From positions 124,001 to 188,000 of the forward strand of contig VENG01000005.1 in the NCBI GenBank assembly GCA_009711705.1: a stretch of 64,000 nucleotides of DNA. Reading direction: 5' to 3'. The notes under the pieces were generated by a model. It saw nothing but the letters and a program-made list of their open reading frames with translations. It was not told the origin of the DNA and searched no databases. This stretch comes from Bacillota bacterium. Its GTDB lineage: Bacteria; Bacillota; Desulfotomaculia; Desulfotomaculales; VENG01. The translations under genes and the position numbers were made by a program. This document shows, piece by piece, positions 25,603-32,963 of the stretch (position 1 is the stretch's first letter; each line of letters starts with the position of its first letter).

Positions 25603-26061
25603 ATGAGAAATTTACTCCATAGAAAAGAAAATATTAAAACGTTAATGCTATTATTAGTACCACTAGTTTTGGGACTTATGATTAATAGTCCGATTTTTGG
25701 CTATCGCTTCCCATTAATGTTTTCATTAATTTTTCTTGGATTTTGGTTTTGGGTAGGAATGAAGTTTACCAAGTTAAATATAGGGAAAGTTTATAGTTTA
25801 TTAATTGGCAACAGTTTGAACATAATTTCGTTTGTTTTATTCATCTGGTCATTTTTTATAATATCAGATGCAAATAGAAATTTATTTATAGCTGGATCCT
25901 CCCAAATTTATGCCATGCCTACTCTTTCAATCAGTGCCATGATTTATCGTTTAACTAATCCGGCGGTGCTTACTAACGAATATGTAATAATTTCATATAT
26001 ACTGATGTCTCTAATATTTACGCTAGGTTATTTATTTGAGGCAAGGAATAATCTTATTTGA
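25603..26061 (+). CDS. Small polytopic membrane protein, 152 aa
   Basis: A hydrophobic protein with four predicted membrane segments (about residues 15-33, 35-55, 65-90 and 125-145) and few charged loops. The upstream GAGGATGG is a weak ribosome site. It follows the sigma/anti-sigma remnant by 40 bases and has the same AT-rich composition, so it may be an ECF-regulated target left behind. I do not recognise a family. Confidence 0.6.
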   Translation: MRNLLHRKENIKTLMLLLVPLVLGLMINSPIFGYRFPLMFSLIFLGFWFWVGMKFTKLNIGKVYSLLIGNSLNIISFVLFIWSFFIISDANRNLFIAGSSQIYAMPTLSISAMIYRLTNPAVLTNEYVIISYILMSLIFTLGYLFEARNNLI

Positions 26062-26708
26062 ATTTAATGTCCATTCGCCTGCAATCAGCAAGATGGAAAT
26101 GATACAGTATCTAAATTAGGAACACAAAAGCTAAATCAAAACTATCCCGTCATTACTGCACATTCCTAAGAAACACAGAATTAAAAGTTTAGAAGCCCGG
26201 AGCGCCCCCATACCCGTCTACCACTCCCCGGCGCACACTGGCTGCGGTAATTCACCTGAAACTCCACTATTTTATCTAAGCCAGAGTGCGCCTAAACCCG
26301 GCATAAAAACGGTATTTTTTTACCACTCTTCGGGTCGGCCCGGAGTGCTGCCAGCTTTCGGGTCATTCAACCCAGCCCTCCAAACCTCCCGCCCCAATCT
26401 TGGGGCCGGGAGGCTTTAAATTTGCGCTGTTTAGGTACTTGCCACACCACTCCTGTTCTTTCTATTATGCAAGCATGGGGTCTACCATGGTAATTGAATT
26501 ATTCACTTACTTCCTCCTCAAACCTCTGGCTAATATCCTGAACATATTCTTAAAAACAAACTCTTTCTATTAACCCCTCTATACTAATTTGTACGGGCTG
26601 AATTCATGGTATAAGACTCCTGGATAACGGATTCGTGGTTTCCTCGCCATAAATTAAATCTTGGTTTATCATATAGTAATTAGTGAATTATTCAAGCCTG
26701 ACCCCAAA
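26062..26708. other. Non-coding segment with a large structured element
   Basis: No gene is seen in about 650 bases. From 26194 to about 26365 the sequence is GC-rich and strongly self-complementary: GGCGCACACTGGC (26230-26242) pairs with GCCAGAGTGCGCC (26280-26292), two near-identical 'TACCACTC.(C/T)CGG' motifs occur at 26219 and 26321, and GCCCGGAG(C/T)GC occurs at both ends (26195 and 26338). This could be a structured RNA or a decayed mobile-element end. Confidence 0.5.
26385..26413 (+). terminator. Terminator-like hairpin after the structured element
   Basis: CCTCCCG-CCCCAA pairs with TTGGGGCCGGGAGG (one bulge) and is followed by CTTTAAATTT. Confidence 0.6.
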
Positions 26709-27443
26709 TTAAAGGTCTTGGCATACAGGACAGGAAGGAAGCTTTGCCGCAGGTACTTTTGCCATTTGGGGAAAGGCCAGATCATAAATGAGCCTGTATC
26801 CCGCATCTATGTCTCCCAGGCCGGTTAAGAAGCGTATGGCGGCTGCCGCCATTCCCACTCCCACCATGCCGGTGGCTACCCCCACCACCGGCGTTTCTTC
26901 AGGTTCAGGAAAACTATCGTCCATAATACAGGCCAGGCAGGCGCTTTCCCGGGGGAGAACGGTAATGAGTTCCCCACTGAAATCCTGGGCAAAACCGTGG
27001 GAGGCCGGCAGGTTTAGTTTTACACACGTACTGTTTACTGCAAGACGGACACAATTTGTATCTAAACAGTCAAGCACAAAGTGGGAATACTTTAAAAGAG
27101 ACAATAGGTTAGATTGATTAACCTCTTCATGGACAGCTTCAATATCAATGCTTGCATTGAGAGCTTTTAGTCGTTCTTGAGCTGCCCGTGCTTTTGGCCG
27201 CATAAGATCGGAGCCATTAAAAAGAATTTGCCTGTTTAAATTGCTTACTTCCACCAGATCACGATCAACCAAAAGCAGTTGACCTACCCCGGCAGCAGCA
27301 AGGTAAAGGGCGGCGGTGCCGCCTATACCGCCTACCCCTAATAACGCCACCCTGCTTTCCTTCAGCTTTGCTTGTACTTCTTCCCCGAACTGGGGAATGC
27401 TCAACTGCCGTTTATATCTGTCCCTTTCTTTATCTGTTAACAT
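26709..27443 (-). CDS. ThiF/MoeB/HesA-family adenylyltransferase (E1-like)
   Basis: A 244-aa E1-like enzyme. It has 'RYKRQLSIPQFGEEVQAKL', the ATP-binding 'VALLGVGGIGGTAALYLAAAG', 'VDRDLVEVSNLNRQILF', 'VLDCLDTNCVR' and two CxxC zinc pairs ('ACLACI' and 'SCPVCQ'). The family adenylates the C-terminal Gly of MoaD/ThiS-type carriers. The start is ATG at 27443 with GAGGTGAGAG upstream, 14 bases past the MoaD-like gene. As the last gene of the AOR operon it is expected to charge that carrier for cofactor sulfur transfer. Confidence 0.9.
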   Translation of the reverse strand: MLTDKERDRYKRQLSIPQFGEEVQAKLKESRVALLGVGGIGGTAALYLAAAGVGQLLLVDRDLVEVSNLNRQILFNGSDLMRPKARAAQERLKALNASIDIEAVHEEVNQSNLLSLLKYSHFVLDCLDTNCVRLAVNSTCVKLNLPASHGFAQDFSGELITVLPRESACLACIMDDSFPEPEETPVVGVATGMVGVGMAAAAIRFLTGLGDIDAGYRLIYDLAFPQMAKVPAAKLPSCPVCQDL

Positions 27444-27456
27444 TAAATCTCTCACC

Positions 27457-27756
27457 TCATGCGGCCCCGCCGACAGGGCCGAAGGATACGGTATCTCCAT
27501 CACTCAAAGATGTATCCAACCCGTCGGGAAACTTACGCCGATCATTTAAATCCAAAGTATTAATACAAATGTTAATATAATCTTTTTCACTGTAAATGGG
27601 GCGGATAAAACAGAGATCCCTAAATTTAAAGCCATATCGCCGGACCTGCCTTTCAATTAAATCCCGCACCGTTACCTTTCCCTTCCCATCAACCTGCTCA
27701 GATAGCTTACCCGTAACAGTGGAGAAGAAATTGTAATAGCGTGCGGTCACTCGCAA
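27457..27756 (-). CDS. MoaD/ThiS-like sulfur carrier ending in GGAA
   Basis: A 99-aa beta-grasp protein with 'VTARYYNFFSTVTGK' at the start and 'SLSDGDTVSFGPVGGAA' at the end. In working carriers the protein ends in Gly-Gly; here two Ala follow, so either trimming is needed or the E1 handles a different tail. A central insert ('RPIYSEKDYINICINTLDLNDRR') makes it longer than typical MoaD. TTG at 27756 overlaps the AOR stop by ten bases, so translation is coupled. It probably serves the tungsten-pterin cofactor of the AOR. Confidence 0.85.
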   Translation of the reverse strand: MRVTARYYNFFSTVTGKLSEQVDGKGKVTVRDLIERQVRRYGFKFRDLCFIRPIYSEKDYINICINTLDLNDRRKFPDGLDTSLSDGDTVSFGPVGGAA

Positions 27757-29690
27757 CTTTTACCCACCCTTACTTTTTCCCTGTACTGCCGGCGGTATGG
27801 CTCCAGTTCCTCCATTAGGTTATCCAGCTGATATTCCTGCAAGGTTTCGGGCAGCGGGAACCCAGTTTCTTCATCCCATCCCCTTACCTGGTAATAGCGA
27901 GGAAGCAGTTCGTCCTCGGGAAATACCGTTCCCTTATTGGGACCACCGGGCATGGGCTCTTGGGTAAAGCGCTTGGGATTTTTGTCCTCCATACGACCCA
28001 CCAGCAGGCGATTCCAGTATGCCCTTTCCAGGTGCACAATGCGCCCGCCTGTTTTTAAAAGTTCACCGGGATCATAATCAATCCCCGTGGCAGCGGAAAG
28101 CTGTTCTGCCATGTCTTTTAGCAGCACGGCAAAGGACCAGCTGTGAGTAAAGGAACACTGGGTCAAACTGTCTCCCACCGCCTTTAAGTCCTCGTGGAAC
28201 ATTTCCATCTCCGGTTTTTTAATAGTACTTAACCGGTCTCCAGCTTCACTGGTGCCCAGAATATCTTTAACCAGCCCGGGATAAAGACCACCAGTGAGTT
28301 CAAGGCAGGGCAGTCCCTGCAGGTGATCGCCGCCGCGGCGCCCGGTGGCAAATCCGATGCCAAAGGCAAAACCAAGCCCGCGGGGATCGTCCTGGGACAT
28401 ATCGTGACCCTTTACGGTCATGGTATAGTCCTCTCCCCGACCAAAATGCTCTGCCGCACGGAAAGATCCTTCCGCCAATACTTCACCGAAGCCCTTCCGG
28501 TAAGCAATCATTTCTATCAACTCTTCAATTAAATCCTGGTTCCCCCATTCCAACTCCAGCCCGCCGGTATCTTCCGGGCCCAGTAAACCTTTTTCCCAGC
28601 ATTCCATAGCCCAGGCAATGGCACCACCGCAGGAACAAGAATCCAAACCAAGCTCATTAACCAGCTTGTTATTGTGAATTACAGCACCGGGATCCAGAAT
28701 TCCCATCCGAGGTCCAATGGCGGTCAGGGTTTCATACTCCGGTCCCCCGGTTATTTCACCCGCATATTTTCCCTTGGCAATTTTGCTGAAGCGCCCGCAA
28801 GAAATGGAGCAGGCAAAACAACCTTCACGGTGGGCAAGGAAGTTATCCCTGTGGTTTTCGCCGCTTAAGAGTTTGGCGTCAGGATGATATCCCTGCTGGA
28901 AATTCTGCCAGCAGAACCAGCCTTGTTCATAATTGGCCGGCATGGTAAGCATCCAGGTACCCTGGTCATGTAACATTTGCGCCATAATATCCTGTTTTAG
29001 CCTTTCCCGGGCTCGAGCGCAGACCTCAAAAAATTCATCCGGCCTAGCCAGCTGAACCGGGTTAGTTCCTCTTACAGCGATAGCTTTCAAGTTTTTTGAG
29101 CCCATTACCGCTCCCATACCGCTCCTACCGGCAGCGCGATATACATCATTCATAATACAGGCATACCGTACCAGGTTTTCCCCGGCCGGGCCGATTACCG
29201 CAGCGTGAATTTCGGCATTATTAAGTTCTTCCTTTAGCAATGCATCTGCTTCAGGCACCTGCTTGCCCCATAAGTGGCCGGCATCACGAATCTCTACCCG
29301 ATCATTATGAATCCACAGGTAAACCGGCTGGGCCGCTTTCCCCTCAATAACTAACTGGTCGAAACCTGCATACTTTAGTTCCGGGCCCCAGTGCCCTCCC
29401 ATGTTGGAGTCTCCAAATCCCGGGGGAGAGCCCATGGGAGACTTGGCGGTAACGGTGGTCCTACCGCTGGAAGGAGCAAAAGTACCCGTAAGGGGACCCA
29501 CTCCGAATATAAGACGATTGTCTGCATCAAAAGGCCCTGTCTCCGGACCCACTTCATCGTAAAGCAGGGCTGAATTAAAACCCCTACCTCCCAGCCATTT
29601 TTTCCGGTAAGCAGGGTCAATGGATTCTATCTTAATTTCCCCGGAACTAAGGTTGACCCTCAATCTTTTACCTGTCCATCCGTATGTCAT
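27747..29690 (-). CDS. aor: Tungsten-containing aldehyde:ferredoxin oxidoreductase
   Basis: A 647-aa AOR-family protein. The N-terminal pterin-binding domain shows 'WLGGRGFNSALLYDEV', 'GPLTGTFAPSSGRTTVTAKSP' and 'GDSNMGGHWGPELKYAG'; the middle has 'AAGRSGMGAVMGSKNLKAIAVRG'. The [4Fe-4S] ligands are 'CFACSISCGRF' plus the distal 'LGLDSCSCGGAIAW'. The enzyme oxidises aldehydes to acids (or the reverse) with ferredoxin. ATG at 29690 has GAGGAG nine bases upstream. It sits between a polyferredoxin and MoaD/ThiF-like genes, a typical AOR operon. The physiological aldehyde is not evident. Confidence 0.95.
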   Translation of the reverse strand: MTYGWTGKRLRVNLSSGEIKIESIDPAYRKKWLGGRGFNSALLYDEVGPETGPFDADNRLIFGVGPLTGTFAPSSGRTTVTAKSPMGSPPGFGDSNMGGHWGPELKYAGFDQLVIEGKAAQPVYLWIHNDRVEIRDAGHLWGKQVPEADALLKEELNNAEIHAAVIGPAGENLVRYACIMNDVYRAAGRSGMGAVMGSKNLKAIAVRGTNPVQLARPDEFFEVCARARERLKQDIMAQMLHDQGTWMLTMPANYEQGWFCWQNFQQGYHPDAKLLSGENHRDNFLAHREGCFACSISCGRFSKIAKGKYAGEITGGPEYETLTAIGPRMGILDPGAVIHNNKLVNELGLDSCSCGGAIAWAMECWEKGLLGPEDTGGLELEWGNQDLIEELIEMIAYRKGFGEVLAEGSFRAAEHFGRGEDYTMTVKGHDMSQDDPRGLGFAFGIGFATGRRGGDHLQGLPCLELTGGLYPGLVKDILGTSEAGDRLSTIKKPEMEMFHEDLKAVGDSLTQCSFTHSWSFAVLLKDMAEQLSAATGIDYDPGELLKTGGRIVHLERAYWNRLLVGRMEDKNPKRFTQEPMPGGPNKGTVFPEDELLPRYYQVRGWDEETGFPLPETLQEYQLDNLMEELEPYRRQYREKVRVGKSCE

Positions 29691-29713
29691 TTGTAAAATC
29701 TCCTCTCTTAACG

Positions 29714-30181
29714 TTAAGAAACATGCTTTTGTCTGGCAGAAAATTCCCGGCGTTTGGCCATTATAAATTCATCCATGTCAGCATACTTGACTGCGCCCGT
29801 AGGGCAGAACCTGGCACATGCGGGGTCACCACCACACAAATCACATTTAAAGGAAACGTCCCTTTCCGGATGCATAGCTATCTGCCCCTGCGGGCAGGCT
29901 GCAATACACAGGCGACAGCCGATGCATAATTCTTCATTGATAACAACTGCCCCGGTAACGCTGTTTAATTGGATCGCCCCCTGGGGACAGGCCGAAACGC
30001 ACTGCGGCTTGGTACAGTGAGAACATACATTGGGGTAATTCTCTCCCCGTGCTTCAAACTTGATAATTCTAATCCGAGAAAGTAGGGGGCTACATTTCTT
30101 TTCATGGTGTAAAGAACAGGCCATTTCACATGTCCTACACCCCGTGCATTTAGATTGATCTACTATTAGCGATTTTTGCAT
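29714..30181 (-). CDS. Polyferredoxin, electron-transfer subunit of the AOR
   Basis: A 155-aa HycB/DMSO-reductase-B-like ferredoxin with Cys groups for about four [4Fe-4S] clusters: 'KCTGCRTCEMACSLHH', 'CSHCTKPQCVSACPQGAI', 'LCIGCRLCIAACPQGQI', 'KCDLCGGDPACARFCPTGAV'. No twin-arginine signal is present, so it is cytoplasmic. ATG at 30181 is preferred to ATG 30187, since AGGAGGAG would be only two bases from the latter. It precedes the AOR by 23 bases and is the likely electron acceptor. Confidence 0.92.
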   Translation of the reverse strand: MQKSLIVDQSKCTGCRTCEMACSLHHEKKCSPLLSRIRIIKFEARGENYPNVCSHCTKPQCVSACPQGAIQLNSVTGAVVINEELCIGCRLCIAACPQGQIAMHPERDVSFKCDLCGGDPACARFCPTGAVKYADMDEFIMAKRREFSARQKHVS

Positions 30182-30199
30182 TTCCATCTCCTCCTAACT

Positions 30200-30227
30200 G
30201 GCAAGTGGGGACGGTTCTTGCTTGCCC
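30200..30227. repeat. AAGTGGGGACGGTTCTTGC repeat, copy 1
   Basis: GGCAAGTGGGGACGGTTC followed by TTGCTTGCC: a short imperfect palindrome that recurs at 39799, 42364 and 43322. This copy lies within the leader of the polyferredoxin/AOR operon, 19 bases before the ATG. Confidence 0.85.
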
Positions 30228-30257
30228 CAAAAACCATGTATTGCTTTTAAAATAAAA

Positions 30258-30284
30258 AAAACCGGGCTCTATGAACCCAGTTTT
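30258..30284 (-). terminator. Intrinsic terminator in the AOR leader
   Basis: On the minus strand AACTGGGTTC and GAGCCCGGTT form a 10-bp stem (two G-U pairs) with a 3-base loop, followed by TTTTTTTATTTT. It lies between the promoter at 30377-30405 and the first gene, so it can act as an attenuator as well as ending the aldolase operon. Confidence 0.75.
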
Positions 30285-30376
30285 TAGCATACGAAAAAAG
30301 ACAGACCTTTTGCTCTGCTCTACATACTCTCAACTCGGCTCGACTCAACTAATCTAATCTCATATTAATTTGAACA

Positions 30377-30405
30377 ATTATAACACTTAGTAGTTGGTTT
30401 GTAAA
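30377..30405 (-). promoter_or_regulatory. Sigma-A promoter of the AOR operon
   Basis: On the minus strand TTTACA (30400-30405), a 17-base spacer and TATAAT (30377-30382). The -35 box begins five bases past the aldolase stop codon. The predicted leader is about 190 bases. Confidence 0.7.
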
Positions 30406-30409
30406 TATT

Positions 30410-31219
30410 TTAAAGTTTTGTACTTTTACATTCTTGGAGAAGTTCCTCCGCCTCTTTTACCTCCAAATCCTTATGGACAATTCCGTCAACCGCGGCCAGA
30501 AGGGCTTCCGGATGGGGGCTTTGCCATATATTACGGCCCATGACAATTCCCCGCGCGCCCCCTTGAATGGCGCCGTGAATCATTTTTAGGGTATCCGTAT
30601 CGGTTTCACACTTGGGTCCCCCGGCAATCAAAACAGGGGCGGGGCAGCCCGCCGTAACACGGTCAAAATCCTTTTCGGTATAGTATGTTTTTACTAAATC
30701 CGCCCCGTGCTCTGCGGCCACCCGGGCGCCCAGGGCTATAAAACGGGGATCCTGTTTTTTATCTTCATTAATTTTACCAACCCCAACCACACCCAGCAGC
30801 GGCATATTCCAGCGCCTGCAGTCTCCTGCTACCCGGGCCAGTCCGGTGAGGGTCTCATGTTCGTATGGGGAACCTATAAAGGCTGATACCGCCACCCCGT
30901 CAGCACCGGCTGCCAGTCCTTCCTCAACCGTTCCCGTTAAGGCCTCCCGGGTCAGTTCCGGCCCGGCTATGGTGGCCCCGCCGCTAATGCGGAGAATGAT
31001 TCCGGGGCATCCCCGGGTGGGAAAAGCATAGCGCAATATTCCCTTGGTTAAAAGCCAGGTATCCACCATGCCGGTGGCATCCAGCCTGGCAACGGTTTCC
31101 TTTATGTTGGTCAGCCCGCTCATGGGCCCCAGCGCCATCCCATGGTCCACGGCCACCACCAGCGCGCGCCCGGATTCCCGGCGAAAGATTCTGCTTAATC
31201 TAATATCCAGTCCTTCCAA
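30410..31219 (-). CDS. Class I aldolase of the DhnA/LacD-like family
   Basis: A 269-aa TIM-barrel aldolase. 'VVAVDHGMALGPM' near the start, 'GADGVAVSAF', 'GADLVKTYYTEKDF' with the Schiff-base Lys and 'IAGGPKCETDTDTL', 'GARGIVMGRNIWQ' are the blocks of archaeal-type fructose-bisphosphate aldolase and of ADH synthase, an enzyme of the archaeal aromatic pathway. LsrF belongs to the same family. The substrate is not deducible. The start is TTG (31219) behind GAGGGGG; the frame is open further upstream but lacks a site there. It is the last gene of a four-gene operon. Confidence 0.85.
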   Translation of the reverse strand: MEGLDIRLSRIFRRESGRALVVAVDHGMALGPMSGLTNIKETVARLDATGMVDTWLLTKGILRYAFPTRGCPGIILRISGGATIAGPELTREALTGTVEEGLAAGADGVAVSAFIGSPYEHETLTGLARVAGDCRRWNMPLLGVVGVGKINEDKKQDPRFIALGARVAAEHGADLVKTYYTEKDFDRVTAGCPAPVLIAGGPKCETDTDTLKMIHGAIQGGARGIVMGRNIWQSPHPEALLAAVDGIVHKDLEVKEAEELLQECKSTKL

Positions 31220-31242
31220 TAAAAAAAACCCCCTCTTACAGT

Positions 31243-32277
31243 TTAATTCATTATTACAACACCTTTGGTCATACACTGATTACGCACGTGTTCCACGGCC
31301 TCAGTCATATTCTCCAAATTAAAACGGTGAGAAATAAGGTCCCGAACTTCAATTTCCCCGCTGGTAATAAGTTCCACGGCGCGCCGGAAATCAGCCGGTG
31401 TGGCCGCGAAAGTGCCGGTAATATTAACTTCACCGTAATGTAACCAGCGCGGGTCAACGGAAATCAATTCCCCGGCAGGAGGCCCGCCGAAGATGTTAAA
31501 AATACCCCCGTTCCTAACTGCAGGCAGGTACTGCTCTACTACCTTTGGCATACCTACGGCGGCGATTACCAGGTCTGCTCCCCGCCCTCCGCTTAAACGC
31601 CTGACCGTTTCCACGCAATCTTCCTGTTCGGTATTGATACAGTGAGCGGCACCCATTTGCCGTGCTGTTTCCAACCGCTGATCCAGCACATCAGCCATAA
31701 TAACTTCAGCACCTGCCTGGCAGGCTACCTTTAAGTGAAATAAACCCATGGGCCCGGCCCCTATTATGGCAACTGTATCATCCTTTTTTACATTTGCCTG
31801 CCTGGCGGCGGCCAGGCAGCAAGAAAGGGGTTCCGCCATGGATGCCTGCTCAAAGGAAACACCTGCAGGCAGATGGCAGACGCCTCCAATGTCCACGATT
31901 TGCCGTGGGATTCGTACGTATTCGGCAAATCCCCCGTCTATGCCATGGCCCAGCCCAAACTCCTTTTCACAAAGATTATGCCGGTCCCGGCTGCAGAAAT
32001 AGCACTGGCCGCAAACTGCAATGGGGTATACAGCCACTGCCTGACCCGGTGAAAGTCCTTTTACTCCTGCCCCCGTTGCAAAGATCTCTCCGGCAACTTC
32101 ATGTCCCAGAACAGCGGGTAGATTTTTAGGTAACCCCTGCCCGGCCAGCATTTTTATATCCGTTGAACAGATTCCTGAAGCACGCACCTTTACTACAACT
32201 TCCCCCGGGGCGGGCTCGGGGCGCTCTATATCCTGAATGCGAATATCATTTATTTCATGTACTACTGCTGCTTTCAA
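31243..32277 (-). CDS. Zinc-dependent medium-chain alcohol/polyol dehydrogenase
   Basis: A 344-aa MDR dehydrogenase. The catalytic zinc site shows 'ASGICSTDIKM' and 'LGHEVAGEI'; the structural zinc loop is 'CGQCYFCSRDRHNLC'; NAD(P) binding is at 'VAIIGAGPMGLFHLKVA'. It resembles sorbitol/threonine dehydrogenases. The TTG start at 32277 overlaps the TrpF-like stop as TTGA, with AAAGGGG eight bases upstream, so the two are tightly coupled. The substrate is unknown; in context it probably works on a sugar-derived alcohol or ketone handled by the aldolase. Confidence 0.9.
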   Translation of the reverse strand: MKAAVVHEINDIRIQDIERPEPAPGEVVVKVRASGICSTDIKMLAGQGLPKNLPAVLGHEVAGEIFATGAGVKGLSPGQAVAVYPIAVCGQCYFCSRDRHNLCEKEFGLGHGIDGGFAEYVRIPRQIVDIGGVCHLPAGVSFEQASMAEPLSCCLAAARQANVKKDDTVAIIGAGPMGLFHLKVACQAGAEVIMADVLDQRLETARQMGAAHCINTEQEDCVETVRRLSGGRGADLVIAAVGMPKVVEQYLPAVRNGGIFNIFGGPPAGELISVDPRWLHYGEVNITGTFAATPADFRRAVELITSGEIEVRDLISHRFNLENMTEAVEHVRNQCMTKGVVIMN

Positions 32278-32963
32278 ATGCTGCACCCCTTTCCCTTTAC
32301 CGCTTGCATGAGCGCCCGTATTTTTTCAGCATTCTTCTTGCCGGGACGGGCCTCTACACCGGAACAAAGATCTATGCCGGCGGGACTAACCACATCAATG
32401 GCTTCCCGTACATTGGCCGGATTAATACCCCCTGCAACATACACCGGCACCCGGCAATCCTGCACCAGCTCGCTCACCAACTGCCAGTTGCTCGTGCGCC
32501 CTGTTCCGCCAAACCTTGTTTCACCGGCAATGACAGCAGCCGTATCAAATACAATTACACCGGCGCCTGCCGCACAACTTTCCTCCACCAGCTGCTGAGT
32601 AGCATCCCTGTCCGCTGGACTACCCGCAGGAGGGAGATGAATGGATTGCCATAACTCCACGTTAGGAAACTGTTCTTTACACCTTGTCAACATTTTTCCT
32701 GCCGGGCTCAAAAACTGCACTGCCACCGGTTTTAGCTCATTAATTAATAAACATAAACGCGAGAAGGGCATTTGGTAGACCAGAGCTACCCCGGGTAGGG
32801 GTAGCTTTGGAAACATTTCCTTTGCTTTTTCAAGCGACACTGAACGGGGAGAGAATGGAACCTCAACTACCACGCCCAGGTAATTCGCGCCCACTGCAGC
32901 TGCAATGCCGGCATCCTCTAAATTGGTGATGCCGCAAATTTTAACCTGACAATTGGGCTTCAT
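32274..32963 (-). CDS. TrpF-like phosphoribosylanthranilate isomerase family protein
   Basis: A 229-aa barrel protein. 'VKICGITNLEDAGIAAAVGA' contains the conserved catalytic Cys, 'FDTAAVIAGE' the general-acid Asp, 'FGGTGRTSNW' and 'VYVAGGINPANV' the phosphate-binding loops, and 'GIDLCSGVEARPGKKNAEKI' the C-terminus, where the usual Asp of PGxKD is Asn. TrpF performs an Amadori rearrangement in tryptophan synthesis, but no trp gene is near. The family barrel inside this operon suggests a related isomerisation of a phosphoribosyl or sugar-amine intermediate. ATG at 32963 overlaps the GHMP gene by 23 bases. Confidence 0.85.
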   Translation of the reverse strand: MKPNCQVKICGITNLEDAGIAAAVGANYLGVVVEVPFSPRSVSLEKAKEMFPKLPLPGVALVYQMPFSRLCLLINELKPVAVQFLSPAGKMLTRCKEQFPNVELWQSIHLPPAGSPADRDATQQLVEESCAAGAGVIVFDTAAVIAGETRFGGTGRTSNWQLVSELVQDCRVPVYVAGGINPANVREAIDVVSPAGIDLCSGVEARPGKKNAEKIRALMQAVKGKGCSI

